Source of the DNA: MWBF01 sp040772005 | GTDB taxonomy: Bacteria; Chloroflexota; Anaerolineae; CG2-30-64-16 | Reading direction: 5' to 3' | Assembly: GCA_040772005.1 (NCBI GenBank) | Contig: JAXGYZ010000002.1 | Location: 930,001 to 994,000, forward strand | Length of the DNA stretch: 64,000 nucleotides | Shown here: in pieces, positions 17,391-25,213 of the stretch | Layout: each line of letters begins with the position of its first letter | How positions within the stretch are numbered: position 1 is the stretch's first letter | Notes under the pieces: generated by a model | Databases searched by the model: none | Told to the model about the DNA's origin: nothing | What the model saw: only the letters and a program-made list of their open reading frames with translations | Translations under genes and position numbers: made by a program

Positions 17391-18383
17391 ATGAATGACA
17401 CACCTGCCGGGCCTGTCCTGATTACGGGCATCGCCGGCTTCATCGCCTCACACCTGGCCGAGCGGCTGCTGAGTCTGGGCGTGCCCGTACGGGGGACTGC
17501 GCGGCGGCCGTCTGCCGCAGGCTGGCTGGAGCAGCGCGGGGTAGAGGTCCTGCCCGCGGACCTGCTGGACCCGCCTGCCCTGGTGCGGGCAGCACAGGGC
17601 TGCCACACGGTCGTGCACGCGGCCGCCTGGACGGGCGGGCCGGAGACGCCGCCCGATCTGGCCTGGCGTACCAATGTCGATGGCACGGCGAATGTGCTCG
17701 CAGCGGCTGAGGCCGCAGGCGTCACGCGGTTCGTCTACATCAGCAGCGTGGCCGTCTACGGCGTGAACAAGGCCCCGCTCATCGACGAGACCACAGCCAC
17801 GCCGCGCGTGGGCCAGGCCTATCCTGACAGCAAGATTACCGCGGAGGCGCTGGTGCGCGGCAGCGGGCTGCCCTCTGTCATCATCCGCCCGGCTTCTACA
17901 TATGGCCCGCGCGGGGACGCCTGGACGCTCGGTCCGCTCCGGCAGATCAAGGCGGGTCGGCTGGTGCTGCTGGGCCGCGACACGGGATTGGTGACCCCAG
18001 GCTACATCGCCAACGTGGTGGACGGCCTGCTGCTGGCGCTGGTCCATCCCGCGGCGACCGGCGAGACCTTCAACCTGTGCGACGAGCGCGCGGTCACCTA
18101 TCGTGAGTTCTACCTGGCCTATGCGCGGATGTTGGGCCTTGACCGGCTGCCGGCAGTACCGGGCTGGGTCGCGGGCCTGGCACGGCTGCCCGCAGCCAAC
18201 TGGCTGCGGGCACGGATGGGACGCGCGCCTGTCGGCCCGTGGAGCCTGCACTTTCGCCGTAATCCATCGCAGTTCGGCATCGCCAAGGCCCGGCGCCTCC
18301 TGGGCTACACGCCCCGCATCGACTTCGCGACCGGGATGCACCTTACGGAAGCCTGGCTTCGCGCGGAGGGGCATTTGGACTGA
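17391..18383 (+). CDS. NAD(P)-dependent epimerase/dehydratase (extended SDR)
   Basis: This is a 330-residue protein with the nucleotide-binding motif TGIAGFIASH near residues 12-21, an SSVAVYG strand carrying the catalytic Ser, and the catalytic pair YPDSK. The C-terminal half resembles 3-beta-hydroxysteroid dehydrogenase/isomerase-like or nucleotide-sugar epimerases (GVYIAN-type segment GYIANVVDGLLLAL). It probably modifies a nucleotide-sugar or lipid ketone; sequence alone does not decide. It has its own leaderless promoter and is divergent from the methyltransferase gene. Confidence 0.82.
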   Translation: MNDTPAGPVLITGIAGFIASHLAERLLSLGVPVRGTARRPSAAGWLEQRGVEVLPADLLDPPALVRAAQGCHTVVHAAAWTGGPETPPDLAWRTNVDGTANVLAAAEAAGVTRFVYISSVAVYGVNKAPLIDETTATPRVGQAYPDSKITAEALVRGSGLPSVIIRPASTYGPRGDAWTLGPLRQIKAGRLVLLGRDTGLVTPGYIANVVDGLLLALVHPAATGETFNLCDERAVTYREFYLAYARMLGLDRLPAVPGWVAGLARLPAANWLRARMGRAPVGPWSLHFRRNPSQFGIAKARRLLGYTPRIDFATGMHLTEAWLRAEGHLD

Positions 18384-18429
18384 GCTAGACAGGGAACTCC
18401 TGGCGACTCACCAGGAATGCCAGGTGTCT

Positions 18430-18501
18430 TGGAGTCGAGGCTTCAGCCGGTTAGGCTGCCTGAGTGCGTATACACCCTAACCGGCTAAAGCCTCGACTCC
18501 A
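18430..18501. repeat. Large stem-loop, arms GGAGTCGAGGCTT / AAGCCTCGACTCC
   Basis: The inverted arms extend through AGCCGGTTAGG / CCTAACCGGCT with one mismatch, giving a stem of about 25 bp around a short loop. It lies between the SDR gene and mtaB, on the 3' side of the SDR gene. It lacks a terminator T-run. Confidence 0.8.
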
Positions 18502-18552
18502 ACTTGTGCTGCGGCGTTACATCCGGAATTCCTGACCGTCTCCCACTGCCGC

Positions 18553-18581
18553 TTGTCCGAAGCCGGCATTTCGGCTATACT
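18553..18581 (+). promoter_or_regulatory. Promoter for leaderless mtaB operon mRNA
   Basis: TTGTCC (18553-18558), 17-bp spacer, TATACT (18576-18581). The ATG at 18589 is seven bases beyond the -10 box and no Shine-Dalgarno sequence is present. Confidence 0.6.
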
Positions 18582-18588
18582 GGGCCGC

Positions 18589-19896
18589 ATGCGAGTGTAC
18601 CTGGAATCCCTCGGCTGCCGGTTGAACTACGCCGAGATGGCTGCGCTGGGCCGCAAGCTGGCGGCCGCAGGGCATCATCTGGCCGAGTCCGCGGCCGAGG
18701 CCGATGTGTGCGTCGTCAACAGTTGCGCGGTGACGGGCGAAGCTGCCCGCCAGAGCCGCCAACTGGCACGGCAGCTTGCGCGCGCCAACCCGGCGGTGAA
18801 ACTGGTCGTGACCGGCTGCTATGCTACCCTGGAAGGCGAGACCGTCGCGGCGCTACCCAACGTGCAGCTCGTCGTCGGCAACACGCGCAAGGATGACCTG
18901 CTCGTGCTGCTGGAAGAGCAGGTTGCAGGCTCGTTTTCTTCGGGCCAACCCGAAACTTTCAACCTGAAACCTTCAACTGCGTCTGCGCCGCAAGGCGGTC
19001 GCACGCGTGCCTTCATCAAGGTGCAAGACGGCTGTCGCAACCATTGCACATTCTGCATCGTGACTGTGGCACGCGGGGAAGAGCGCAGCCGGCCGCCCGG
19101 CGAGATCGTGGCTGAGGTCAACGCGCTGCACCGGGAGGGCTACCAGGAGGCCGTCATCACCGGCGTCCATCTCGGCGGCTACGGGTCGGATTTCGGCAGC
19201 GACCTGCGTGCGCTTGTGACCGCCCTGCTCGCCGGAACGCGCATCCCGCGGCTGCGCCTGTCGTCGCTGGAGCCGTTCGACCTGGCGCCGGACTTCTTCG
19301 AGCTGTGGCAGTTGGCCCCTGACCGGCTCATGCCGCATCTGCACCTGCCCGCGCAGTCGGGCAGCGATGCCATCCTGCGCCGCATGGCGCGGCGCAACCG
19401 GGCTGCGGAGTTCGAGGCGCTGGTCGAGACGGCGCGCGCCCGCATCCCTGGTCTGACGGTGACGACCGACCTGATTGCCGGTTTCCCCGGTGAGACGGAG
19501 GCGCATTTTGCTGAGACAGTTGCGTTTGCGCGGCGCAACCGCTTTGCACATATGCACATCTTCCCGTACTCTGCGCGCGAGGGCACGGCCGCCGCACGCT
19601 TTGCGGGGCAGGTGCCCGCGGAGGAGCGCAAACGCCGTGTGCGCATCCTGCATGAGCTGGATGTGGAGTTGGGGCAGGCCGTGCGCGCCGGATTCGTGGG
19701 CCAGGTGCGGCCGGTGCTGTGGGAGCAGCCGCTCCATGCACAGCCGGAGAGCGGCCTGGTAGTGTGGGCCGGGCTGACCGACAATTACCTGCGTGTGCTG
19801 GCGACGGCGCCCGTGGGCGCAGACCTGCATAACCGCATCACGGCGACGCGGCTGGTGGGCCTGCAGGGCGACGACCTGGCCGGCACAATGGTGTAG
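18589..19896 (+). CDS. mtaB: tRNA (t6A37) C2-methylthiotransferase MtaB
   Basis: This is a 435-residue radical-SAM methylthiotransferase. The UPF0004 domain supplies cysteines C10, C46 and C77 for the auxiliary cluster. The radical-SAM motif CRNHCTFC gives C149, C153 and C156, followed by TVARGEERSRPP, typical of MtaB rather than MiaB. A TRAM-like domain closes the protein. The enzyme methylthiolates t6A at position 37 of ANN-decoding tRNAs. Residues about 115-135 are a low-complexity insert encoded by an AACTTTCAACCTGAAACC repeat. The gene heads an operon with yqeY, pgpH, ybeY and dgkA. Confidence 0.93.
   Translation: MRVYLESLGCRLNYAEMAALGRKLAAAGHHLAESAAEADVCVVNSCAVTGEAARQSRQLARQLARANPAVKLVVTGCYATLEGETVAALPNVQLVVGNTRKDDLLVLLEEQVAGSFSSGQPETFNLKPSTASAPQGGRTRAFIKVQDGCRNHCTFCIVTVARGEERSRPPGEIVAEVNALHREGYQEAVITGVHLGGYGSDFGSDLRALVTALLAGTRIPRLRLSSLEPFDLAPDFFELWQLAPDRLMPHLHLPAQSGSDAILRRMARRNRAAEFEALVETARARIPGLTVTTDLIAGFPGETEAHFAETVAFARRNRFAHMHIFPYSAREGTAAARFAGQVPAEERKRRVRILHELDVELGQAVRAGFVGQVRPVLWEQPLHAQPESGLVVWAGLTDNYLRVLATAPVGADLHNRITATRLVGLQGDDLAGTMV
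18950..18979. repeat. In-frame short repeat inside mtaB
   Basis: GAAACTTTCAACCTGAAACC with the following TTCAACT is a quasi-repeat of AACTTTCAACC and AACCTTCAAC. It encodes ETFNLKPST between the UPF0004 and radical-SAM domains, a linker that varies among homologues. Confidence 0.5.
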
Positions 19897-19920
19897 TGAG
19901 TTAATCAAGGAGCAGTACCC

Positions 19921-20373
19921 GTGACACTTGAAGAACGTCTGGATGCGGACCTGAAAGAAGCGATGCGCAGCGGTGACACGACCCGGAAACTGGCTATCCG
20001 CGCTGTCAAGACGGCCATCATGGAGGCCAGGGTCTCAGGTAAGGAGCAGCACGCGCTCAGCGAGGACGAGGTCCAGAAGATCATCCAGAAGCAGGTGAAG
20101 CAGCGCCGCGACAGCGCGGCCGAGTTTGCCAAGGGCGGCCGCACCGACCTGATCGCGAAAGAGGAAGCCGAGATTGCGGTCCTCGAGGCGTATCTGCCGA
20201 AGATGATGGACGAGGCCGAGATTCGGGCCCGCGTGCAGGCCGTCATCGCAGAATTGGGCGTGACCGACATGAAGGGCATAGGGCCGGTCATGAAGCGACT
20301 GACGGTTGATCTGCGCGGCCTGGCCGACGGCCAACTGGTCAATCGCATCGTGCGCGAGCAGTTGACGCAGTAG
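19921..20373 (+). CDS. yqeY: GatB/YqeY domain protein
   Basis: This is a 150-residue protein with a GTG start after AAGGAG. It matches the YqeY family end to end: LDADLKEAMRSGDTTRKLAIRAVKTAI, QVKQRRDSAAEFAKGGRTDLIAKEEAEIAVLEAYLPK, and GIGPVMKRL near the C-terminus. The fold resembles the tRNA-binding tail of GatB, the amidotransferase subunit, so it may bind tRNA, but its function is not established. It sits 24 bp behind mtaB and 9 bp before the pgpH gene. Confidence 0.92.
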   Translation: MTLEERLDADLKEAMRSGDTTRKLAIRAVKTAIMEARVSGKEQHALSEDEVQKIIQKQVKQRRDSAAEFAKGGRTDLIAKEEAEIAVLEAYLPKMMDEAEIRARVQAVIAELGVTDMKGIGPVMKRLTVDLRGLADGQLVNRIVREQLTQ

Positions 20374-20382
20374 GGGCATGTC

Positions 20383-22677
20383 TTGACGACCGCAAATCGC
20401 GGGCCTGCACTGGATGGGCCTCGTCCGGATTGGCGTACGTTTCAGTCACAGGAAATCCCGTGGCCGACGCGGCTGCGCGTGTTCGCCATCTGGCTGGTTG
20501 TCGCGCTGTTGATGATCGCCATCCTGGTCGTGCGCCTGCCCCTGAGCGGGCAGGTGACGCTCCGGGTGGGCGATGTCGCGCCGCGCGATATTGTGGCCCC
20601 GCGCCAGGCAACTTATCTGAGCGACATCCAGACCGAGCAGCGCCGTACGCTGGCCGCCAACGCGGTCGCGGATGCCTACGATCCGCCGCAGGCGCGGATT
20701 GGCCGCCAGCAACTCCTCCTTGCCAGCCAAATCCTGGACTACATCACCTCTGTCCGCAGCGACAGCTATGCGGATAACGCGGCCAAGACGGACTACATCC
20801 GGGCCATCGTTGGGCTGGACCTGCCCGCTGCGGCCATCAACCGCATCCTGGTGCTGCCGGAAGCCATGTGGGAGCGCGTTGCGGGCGAGGTGCCGGTCGT
20901 GCTCGAACAGGCGATGCGCGCCGATATCCGCGAGAACAACCTGGCCGACGAGCGGCGCAAGGTGGCCGCCCGCGTCCGGCTGGACCTGGCCGACGAAGAT
21001 GCCACTGTGGTCAGCGAAATCGTCCAGGACCTGCTGGTCCCCAACAGCTTCTTCAATCTGGAGCGCACCGAGGAACGCCGCGAGGCTGCGCGCAACGCGG
21101 TCGAGCCGGTCAGCGCGACGGTCGAGCGCAACGAGATCATCCTGCGCAGCGGGGACATCGTCACGGAGCAGGATGTCGAGGCGCTGCGGGCACTGGGCTT
21201 GCAGCAAAGCGGTTGGTCCTGGCGCGAAGTTCGCGCTGCGGCCAGTTTCGTCATGCTGCTCATTGCCGTCTTTCTCTATTATCTCTGGCGGCAGGAACCG
21301 CTCCTATGGTTGCGGACGCGGCAGATGCTGCTGATTGCCTTTGCATTCATCGTCTTCACCTTGACCGTGAAGGCCATGCTGCCGGCGCGCGCCCTGCTGC
21401 CTTATCTTGTGCCGTACGCGGCGCTGCCCATCATTCTGGCGATCGCCGTGAACCTGCGCGTGGCACTGGTGACGATTGGTCTGTTCACGCTTATGGTCGG
21501 CTGGATCTCAGCCGGCAGCCTGGAGTTGATGGCGTTCGCGATGTCCGGCGCGCTGGTGGGTGCGCTCAAGCTGCGGCGGAGCGACCGCATGATCAACTTC
21601 GCCTGGGCTGCGCTCTATGTGCTGATCTCCAACCTGCTGGTCGTCGCTGTGTTCCGCATCGGCGCCGGCGCCTGGGATTGGCGCGGCCTGCTGGAGCTAT
21701 CGGTCGCCTCGTTCGTCAATGCGGTGATAACGGCCACCGTCATCCTCATGGGACTGTATCTGATCGGCGCGCTGTTCGGCATCACCACGCCCGTGCAGTT
21801 GCTGGAGATTTCGCGTCCCACCCATCCCCTGCTGCGCCAGTTGTTGCTGAAGGCGCCGGGCACGTATCATCACACGCTGATCGTCAGCAACATGTCGGAG
21901 CGCGCCGCGGAAGCCATCGGCGCAGATGCGCTGCTGACGCGCGTCGGGGCCTATTATCATGATGTCGGCAAGACCATCCGGCCCTACTTCTTTGTCGAGA
22001 ACCGCACGGAGGGCGCGGACCCGCACAGCCGCCTCGACCCGTACACGAGCGCGCAGGTCATCATCACGCACGTCAAGGACGGCATCGAGCTGGCACGCAA
22101 GTACCGGCTGCCCGAACGCATCATCGAGTTCATCCCACAGCACCAGGGTACGCTGTTGGTTTCGTACTTCTATCACCAGGCCGTCCAGCAGGCCGGCTCC
22201 GCAGAGGCTGTGGACCAATCGCAGTTTCGTTATCCTGGTCCCAGGCCCCAGACGCGGGAGACGGCTATTACGATGCTCGCTGACGGGGCGGAAGCCACCG
22301 TTCGGGCACGCCATCCGGCCTCCATCGAGGAACTGGAGCAGATTGTCGGGGAGAGCATCCAGAATCGCCTGCTGGCCGGGCAGCTTGACGATTGCCCGCT
22401 GACGATGGCCGACCTGGCAGGCATCCGCCAGGCGTTCGTCGATGTGCTGCGCGGCCTGCACCACCCCCGCATCGCCTATCCGTCCGATATGGCCGCGCAG
22501 GCTCCGGTGGCCATTACGCCGCTTGCCGCCGTGGACGAGGACGCGGTCGCCAGCCCGCCCGCGATTCCGCCTTCGAACAATGGGGATGTCCAGGGTGCCA
22601 CGCCCGCGCCAGGGGAACAGGAGAAAGCGTCAGATAATGGCCGAGCAACCGAAACCGATGACGAGCCCGTCTTCTAG
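20383..22677 (+). CDS. pgpH: 7TM-HD family c-di-AMP phosphodiesterase (PgpH-like)
   Basis: This is a 764-residue protein with a probable TTG start shortly after the yqeY stop. Domain order: one membrane segment (30-52), an extracytoplasmic 7TMR-HDED region (about 60-280), seven membrane segments (285-470), then a cytoplasmic HD domain with H496-H497 and H526-D527 (YYHDVGK), HSRLDPY and IPQHQGT. PgpH-type proteins hydrolyse cyclic di-AMP. A Pro/Ala-rich 70-residue tail extends the family norm. The 3' end overlaps ybeY by 41 bp. Confidence 0.9.
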   Translation: MTTANRGPALDGPRPDWRTFQSQEIPWPTRLRVFAIWLVVALLMIAILVVRLPLSGQVTLRVGDVAPRDIVAPRQATYLSDIQTEQRRTLAANAVADAYDPPQARIGRQQLLLASQILDYITSVRSDSYADNAAKTDYIRAIVGLDLPAAAINRILVLPEAMWERVAGEVPVVLEQAMRADIRENNLADERRKVAARVRLDLADEDATVVSEIVQDLLVPNSFFNLERTEERREAARNAVEPVSATVERNEIILRSGDIVTEQDVEALRALGLQQSGWSWREVRAAASFVMLLIAVFLYYLWRQEPLLWLRTRQMLLIAFAFIVFTLTVKAMLPARALLPYLVPYAALPIILAIAVNLRVALVTIGLFTLMVGWISAGSLELMAFAMSGALVGALKLRRSDRMINFAWAALYVLISNLLVVAVFRIGAGAWDWRGLLELSVASFVNAVITATVILMGLYLIGALFGITTPVQLLEISRPTHPLLRQLLLKAPGTYHHTLIVSNMSERAAEAIGADALLTRVGAYYHDVGKTIRPYFFVENRTEGADPHSRLDPYTSAQVIITHVKDGIELARKYRLPERIIEFIPQHQGTLLVSYFYHQAVQQAGSAEAVDQSQFRYPGPRPQTRETAITMLADGAEATVRARHPASIEELEQIVGESIQNRLLAGQLDDCPLTMADLAGIRQAFVDVLRGLHHPRIAYPSDMAAQAPVAITPLAAVDEDAVASPPAIPPSNNGDVQGATPAPGEQEKASDNGRATETDDEPVF

Positions 22678-23152
22678 CGAGGAACCGGCGGAGGAGCCGA
22701 TCGTCGTGGAGGTCGATGACCTCTATGCCGATGCGGTGGACGGATGTGACCTGGCGGCTGCTATTGCTGCGACCCTCGCGGTGGAACAGTACGCTGACGA
22801 CGCCGTGACACTCGTCGTGACTTCAGACGAAGCCGTTGCGGAGCTGAACCTGCATTACCGGGGCGTCGATGGGCCGACGGATGTTCTGTCGTTCCCCGCG
22901 CAGGAACCCACCCCCGGGTTCGTCAGCGCGCCGGAGATGAGCGGTTATCTGGGTGACATCGTGATTGCGTTCCCTTACACGCAGCGCCAGGCTGCGGAGC
23001 TGGGCCGGGATGTGGCGGATGAGCTGCGGCTGCTGGCCGTGCACGGCACGCTGCATCTGCTCGGCTATGACCACGGCACCCCCGCCGAGGAAGCCGCCAT
23101 GTGGGCACAGCAGGATGCGATCCTCGCCCGACTGGCAGCACAGCCGGACTGA
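22637..23152 (+). CDS. ybeY: Endoribonuclease YbeY (rRNA maturation factor)
   Basis: This is a 171-residue protein. The zinc site HGTLHLLGYDH (H-x3-H-x5-H) is intact, preceded by the family strand VLSFPAQE and by GDIVIAFP. YbeY is a metal-dependent RNase in 16S rRNA 3'-end maturation and ribosome quality control. The ATG at 22637 lies inside the pgpH 3' end; an ATG at 22658 is an alternative, and neither has a close ribosome-binding site. The order pgpH-ybeY-dgkA is seen in many Gram-positive-type genomes. Confidence 0.93.
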   Translation: MAEQPKPMTSPSSSEEPAEEPIVVEVDDLYADAVDGCDLAAAIAATLAVEQYADDAVTLVVTSDEAVAELNLHYRGVDGPTDVLSFPAQEPTPGFVSAPEMSGYLGDIVIAFPYTQRQAAELGRDVADELRLLAVHGTLHLLGYDHGTPAEEAAMWAQQDAILARLAAQPD

Positions 23153-23171
23153 CCCGGCAGCATCCTGCGCC

Positions 23172-23534
23172 ATGAGAGCTTTTTTGCGGAGCTTCGGTTA
23201 CGCGTTCGAGGGCATCGCCTACGCCGTGCGCACGCAGCGCAATGCCCGCGTGCACCTGCTGATCGGTGGGCTGGTCGTGCTGGCCGCGGTGTACTTCCGG
23301 GTGAGCGCAGCCGAGTGGGCGATCCTGTCGCTGGCCTTCGGCATGGTGTTCAGCGCGGAGATGATCAACACGGTCGCTGAGCTGTCGGTGGACCTGCTGA
23401 CGCAGCGCCGTCATCCGCTGGCTAAGGCCGCCAAGGATGTCTCGGCGGGCGCAGTCCTGGTGACGGCCCTGGCCGCGGTCGGTGTCGGCATCGCGATTTT
23501 CGGCCCGCGGCTGTGGGCTCTATTCTTCCCCTGA
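23172..23534 (+). CDS. dgkA: Diacylglycerol/undecaprenol kinase family protein
   Basis: This is a 120-residue protein with three hydrophobic segments (about 30-50, 55-75, 97-117). The family signature is AEMINTVAELSVDLL followed by HPLAKAAKDVSAGAVL. In Gram-positive-type bacteria this small membrane kinase recycles undecaprenol to its phosphate rather than acting on diacylglycerol. It follows ybeY by 19 bp and ends the mtaB operon; a GCATC-type hairpin starts five bases after the stop. Confidence 0.9.
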   Translation: MRAFLRSFGYAFEGIAYAVRTQRNARVHLLIGGLVVLAAVYFRVSAAEWAILSLAFGMVFSAEMINTVAELSVDLLTQRRHPLAKAAKDVSAGAVLVTALAAVGVGIAIFGPRLWALFFP

Positions 23535-23538
23535 GGAA

Positions 23539-23558
23539 TGCGCATCTGAGGATGCGCA
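23539..23558. repeat. GCATC-type palindrome after dgkA
   Basis: TGCGCATC-TGAG-GATGCGCA, four bases past the dgkA stop. Its loop TGAG is the reverse complement of the CTCA loop at 35648-35669. Confidence 0.75.
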
Positions 23559-23585
23559 CTCAGCATCGATGGTAGGAGCATGGGC

Positions 23586-24599
23586 ATGACCCTGAAAATG
23601 ACCCGGCGCGAGCGGCTCCAGGCGACCGTCGCCGGTCAGCCGGTGGATCGGATCGCCGTGGCGCTGTGGCGTCACTTCCCTGGCGATGATCAGCGGCCCG
23701 ACGACCTGGCCTGGGCAACGTTGGCCTGGCAGGCCCAGTGGGACTGGGACTTCATCAAGGTGTCGCCGGCCAGCAGCTTCTGCCTCGTGGACTGGGGCGC
23801 GGAAGACCGCTGGGTGGGCGGCGATGAGGGCAACCGCGAGTACACGCGGCGGGTGGTCCAGCAGCCGGAACAGTGGGCCACCCTGCCGTTCCTTGATCCG
23901 CAAAGCGGCCGGCTGGCTGCGCAAATCGACTGTTTGCAGCGCATCGCGTCCGGCTTGATGAGCAGCGCACCGGCCGATTTGCCGCCGTTCATCCAGACCA
24001 TCTTCAGCCCGCTCGCGCAGGCCAGGAACCTCGCAGGCGCAGAGCGGCTGGTTACGCACATGCGCCAGGCCCCGAACCTCGTCCATGCCGGGCTGGAAAT
24101 CATCACGCGCACGACCCTGCGGTTCATCGCCGCGTGCAAGTCTACCGGCATCGCGGGCATCTACTACGCGATGCAGTTGGCGAACTACCATCTGTTGAGC
24201 GAGGCAGAATATCGCGCGTTCGGTGAACCGTATGACCGGCGTATCCTGGCTGCGGTCGAGGATTGCTGGTTCAACCTGCTCCATCTGCACGGGCCGACCG
24301 GCATGTTCGACCTGGCCGCCGCCTACCCCGTCCACGCGCTGAACTGGCACGACCGGGAGGCGGGTCCCAGCCTCACGGAAGGACAGGCGCGCTTTGGCGG
24401 CGCGGTGTGCGGCGGGCTGGAGCACTGGGACGATATCCTGCGCGGGGATCCGGACCTGCTGCGCGGCCGGGTTGCTGATGCCATCGCGCAGACCGGCGGC
24501 CGCCGGCTGATTGTGTCCTCCGGCTGTGTTGCACCGGTCAATGCGCCGTTCAGCAACCTGCGCGCGATCCGCGCGGCGGTCGAGACACAGGTCCCTTGA
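23586..24599 (+). CDS. Uroporphyrinogen decarboxylase (URO-D) family protein
   Basis: This is a 337-residue protein; the start is the second ATG (23586), eight bases after AGGAG. It begins MTRRERLQATVAGQPVDRIAVALW, a typical URO-D-superfamily opening, and ends with a TGGRRLIVSSGCVAPVNAPFSNLRAIRAAVE barrel end like that of HemE and methyltransferase MtaA-type members. HPGDD replaces the arginine-rich substrate loop of true HemE, so decarboxylation of uroporphyrinogen is doubtful. It overlaps the downstream Nudix gene by 4 bp. Confidence 0.8.
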   Translation: MTLKMTRRERLQATVAGQPVDRIAVALWRHFPGDDQRPDDLAWATLAWQAQWDWDFIKVSPASSFCLVDWGAEDRWVGGDEGNREYTRRVVQQPEQWATLPFLDPQSGRLAAQIDCLQRIASGLMSSAPADLPPFIQTIFSPLAQARNLAGAERLVTHMRQAPNLVHAGLEIITRTTLRFIAACKSTGIAGIYYAMQLANYHLLSEAEYRAFGEPYDRRILAAVEDCWFNLLHLHGPTGMFDLAAAYPVHALNWHDREAGPSLTEGQARFGGAVCGGLEHWDDILRGDPDLLRGRVADAIAQTGGRRLIVSSGCVAPVNAPFSNLRAIRAAVETQVP

Positions 24600-25114
24600 A
24601 GCCTTCCTACGTCTACTGCCCGCAGTGCGGCGCGCCGCTGACCGAGCGGGTCAAGTTCGGGCGGGTGCGCCGTGCGTGCCGCTACTGCGGCTTCATCCAT
24701 TTCGCAGACCCGAAGGTGGCGGTCGCCGCGCTGGTGACGGATGGCCCGCGGGTGCTGCTTGTCCGGCGGCTGGCCGTGCCGCGGATCGGGTTCTGGGCGC
24801 TGCCCGCGGGCTATATGGATGCGGATGAACTGCCGGAGGACGCGCTGGTGCGCGAGATTGCCGAGGAAACGGGTATCACGGTGCGTGCCGTGGCGCTGCT
24901 GGGCGTGGCGCCGCTCGCCGGCTGGGCCGAACGCCGCGGCATCCTGCTGCTCTACCGCGCAGAGCCGGTCGCTTCCACCGCACAGGCCGCGCCCGCGGCC
25001 GGGGACGACGTGAGCGACGTCCGCTGGTTTGCGCCGGACGCGATTCCGTGGGATGACATCGCCTTCGAGTCTACCGCGGAGACGCTGCGCGCCTGGCTCA
25101 AGACCCTGGAGTGA
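24596..25114 (+). CDS. Nudix hydrolase with N-terminal zinc ribbon
   Basis: This is a 172-residue protein with a TTG start embedded in the preceding stop (TTGA). The zinc ribbon cysteines are C8, C11, C28 and C31. The Nudix box is complete and in register (G-x5-E-x7-RE-I-x-EE-x-G-I in GYMDADELPED...). The ribbon plus Nudix arrangement is like NADH pyrophosphatase NudC, but the NudC SQPWPFPxS motif is absent. It probably hydrolyses a nucleoside diphosphate derivative. It is co-translated with the URO-D-family gene. Confidence 0.88.
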   Translation: MKPSYVYCPQCGAPLTERVKFGRVRRACRYCGFIHFADPKVAVAALVTDGPRVLLVRRLAVPRIGFWALPAGYMDADELPEDALVREIAEETGITVRAVALLGVAPLAGWAERRGILLLYRAEPVASTAQAAPAAGDDVSDVRWFAPDAIPWDDIAFESTAETLRAWLKTLE

Positions 25115-25135
25115 CGAATCCGTCGGGGCTCTCGA

Positions 25136-25212
25136 TGCCCGGCGGTTAGAAACCGCTGCCACTGTGTTGCTACGCAACCCGGCGAAGTCTGCCTGCGCAG
25201 ACTATCGAGTAA
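25136..25212. repeat. Short hairpin repeats between nudix and subtilase genes
   Basis: GCGGTTAGAAACCGC and GAAGTCTGCCTGCGCAGACT are two small inverted repeats. The second resembles the CAGTCTGCGTAGGCAGACTTCG segment of the 181-bp tandem unit at 53112-53473. They separate convergent genes. Confidence 0.5.
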
Positions 25213-25213
25213 C

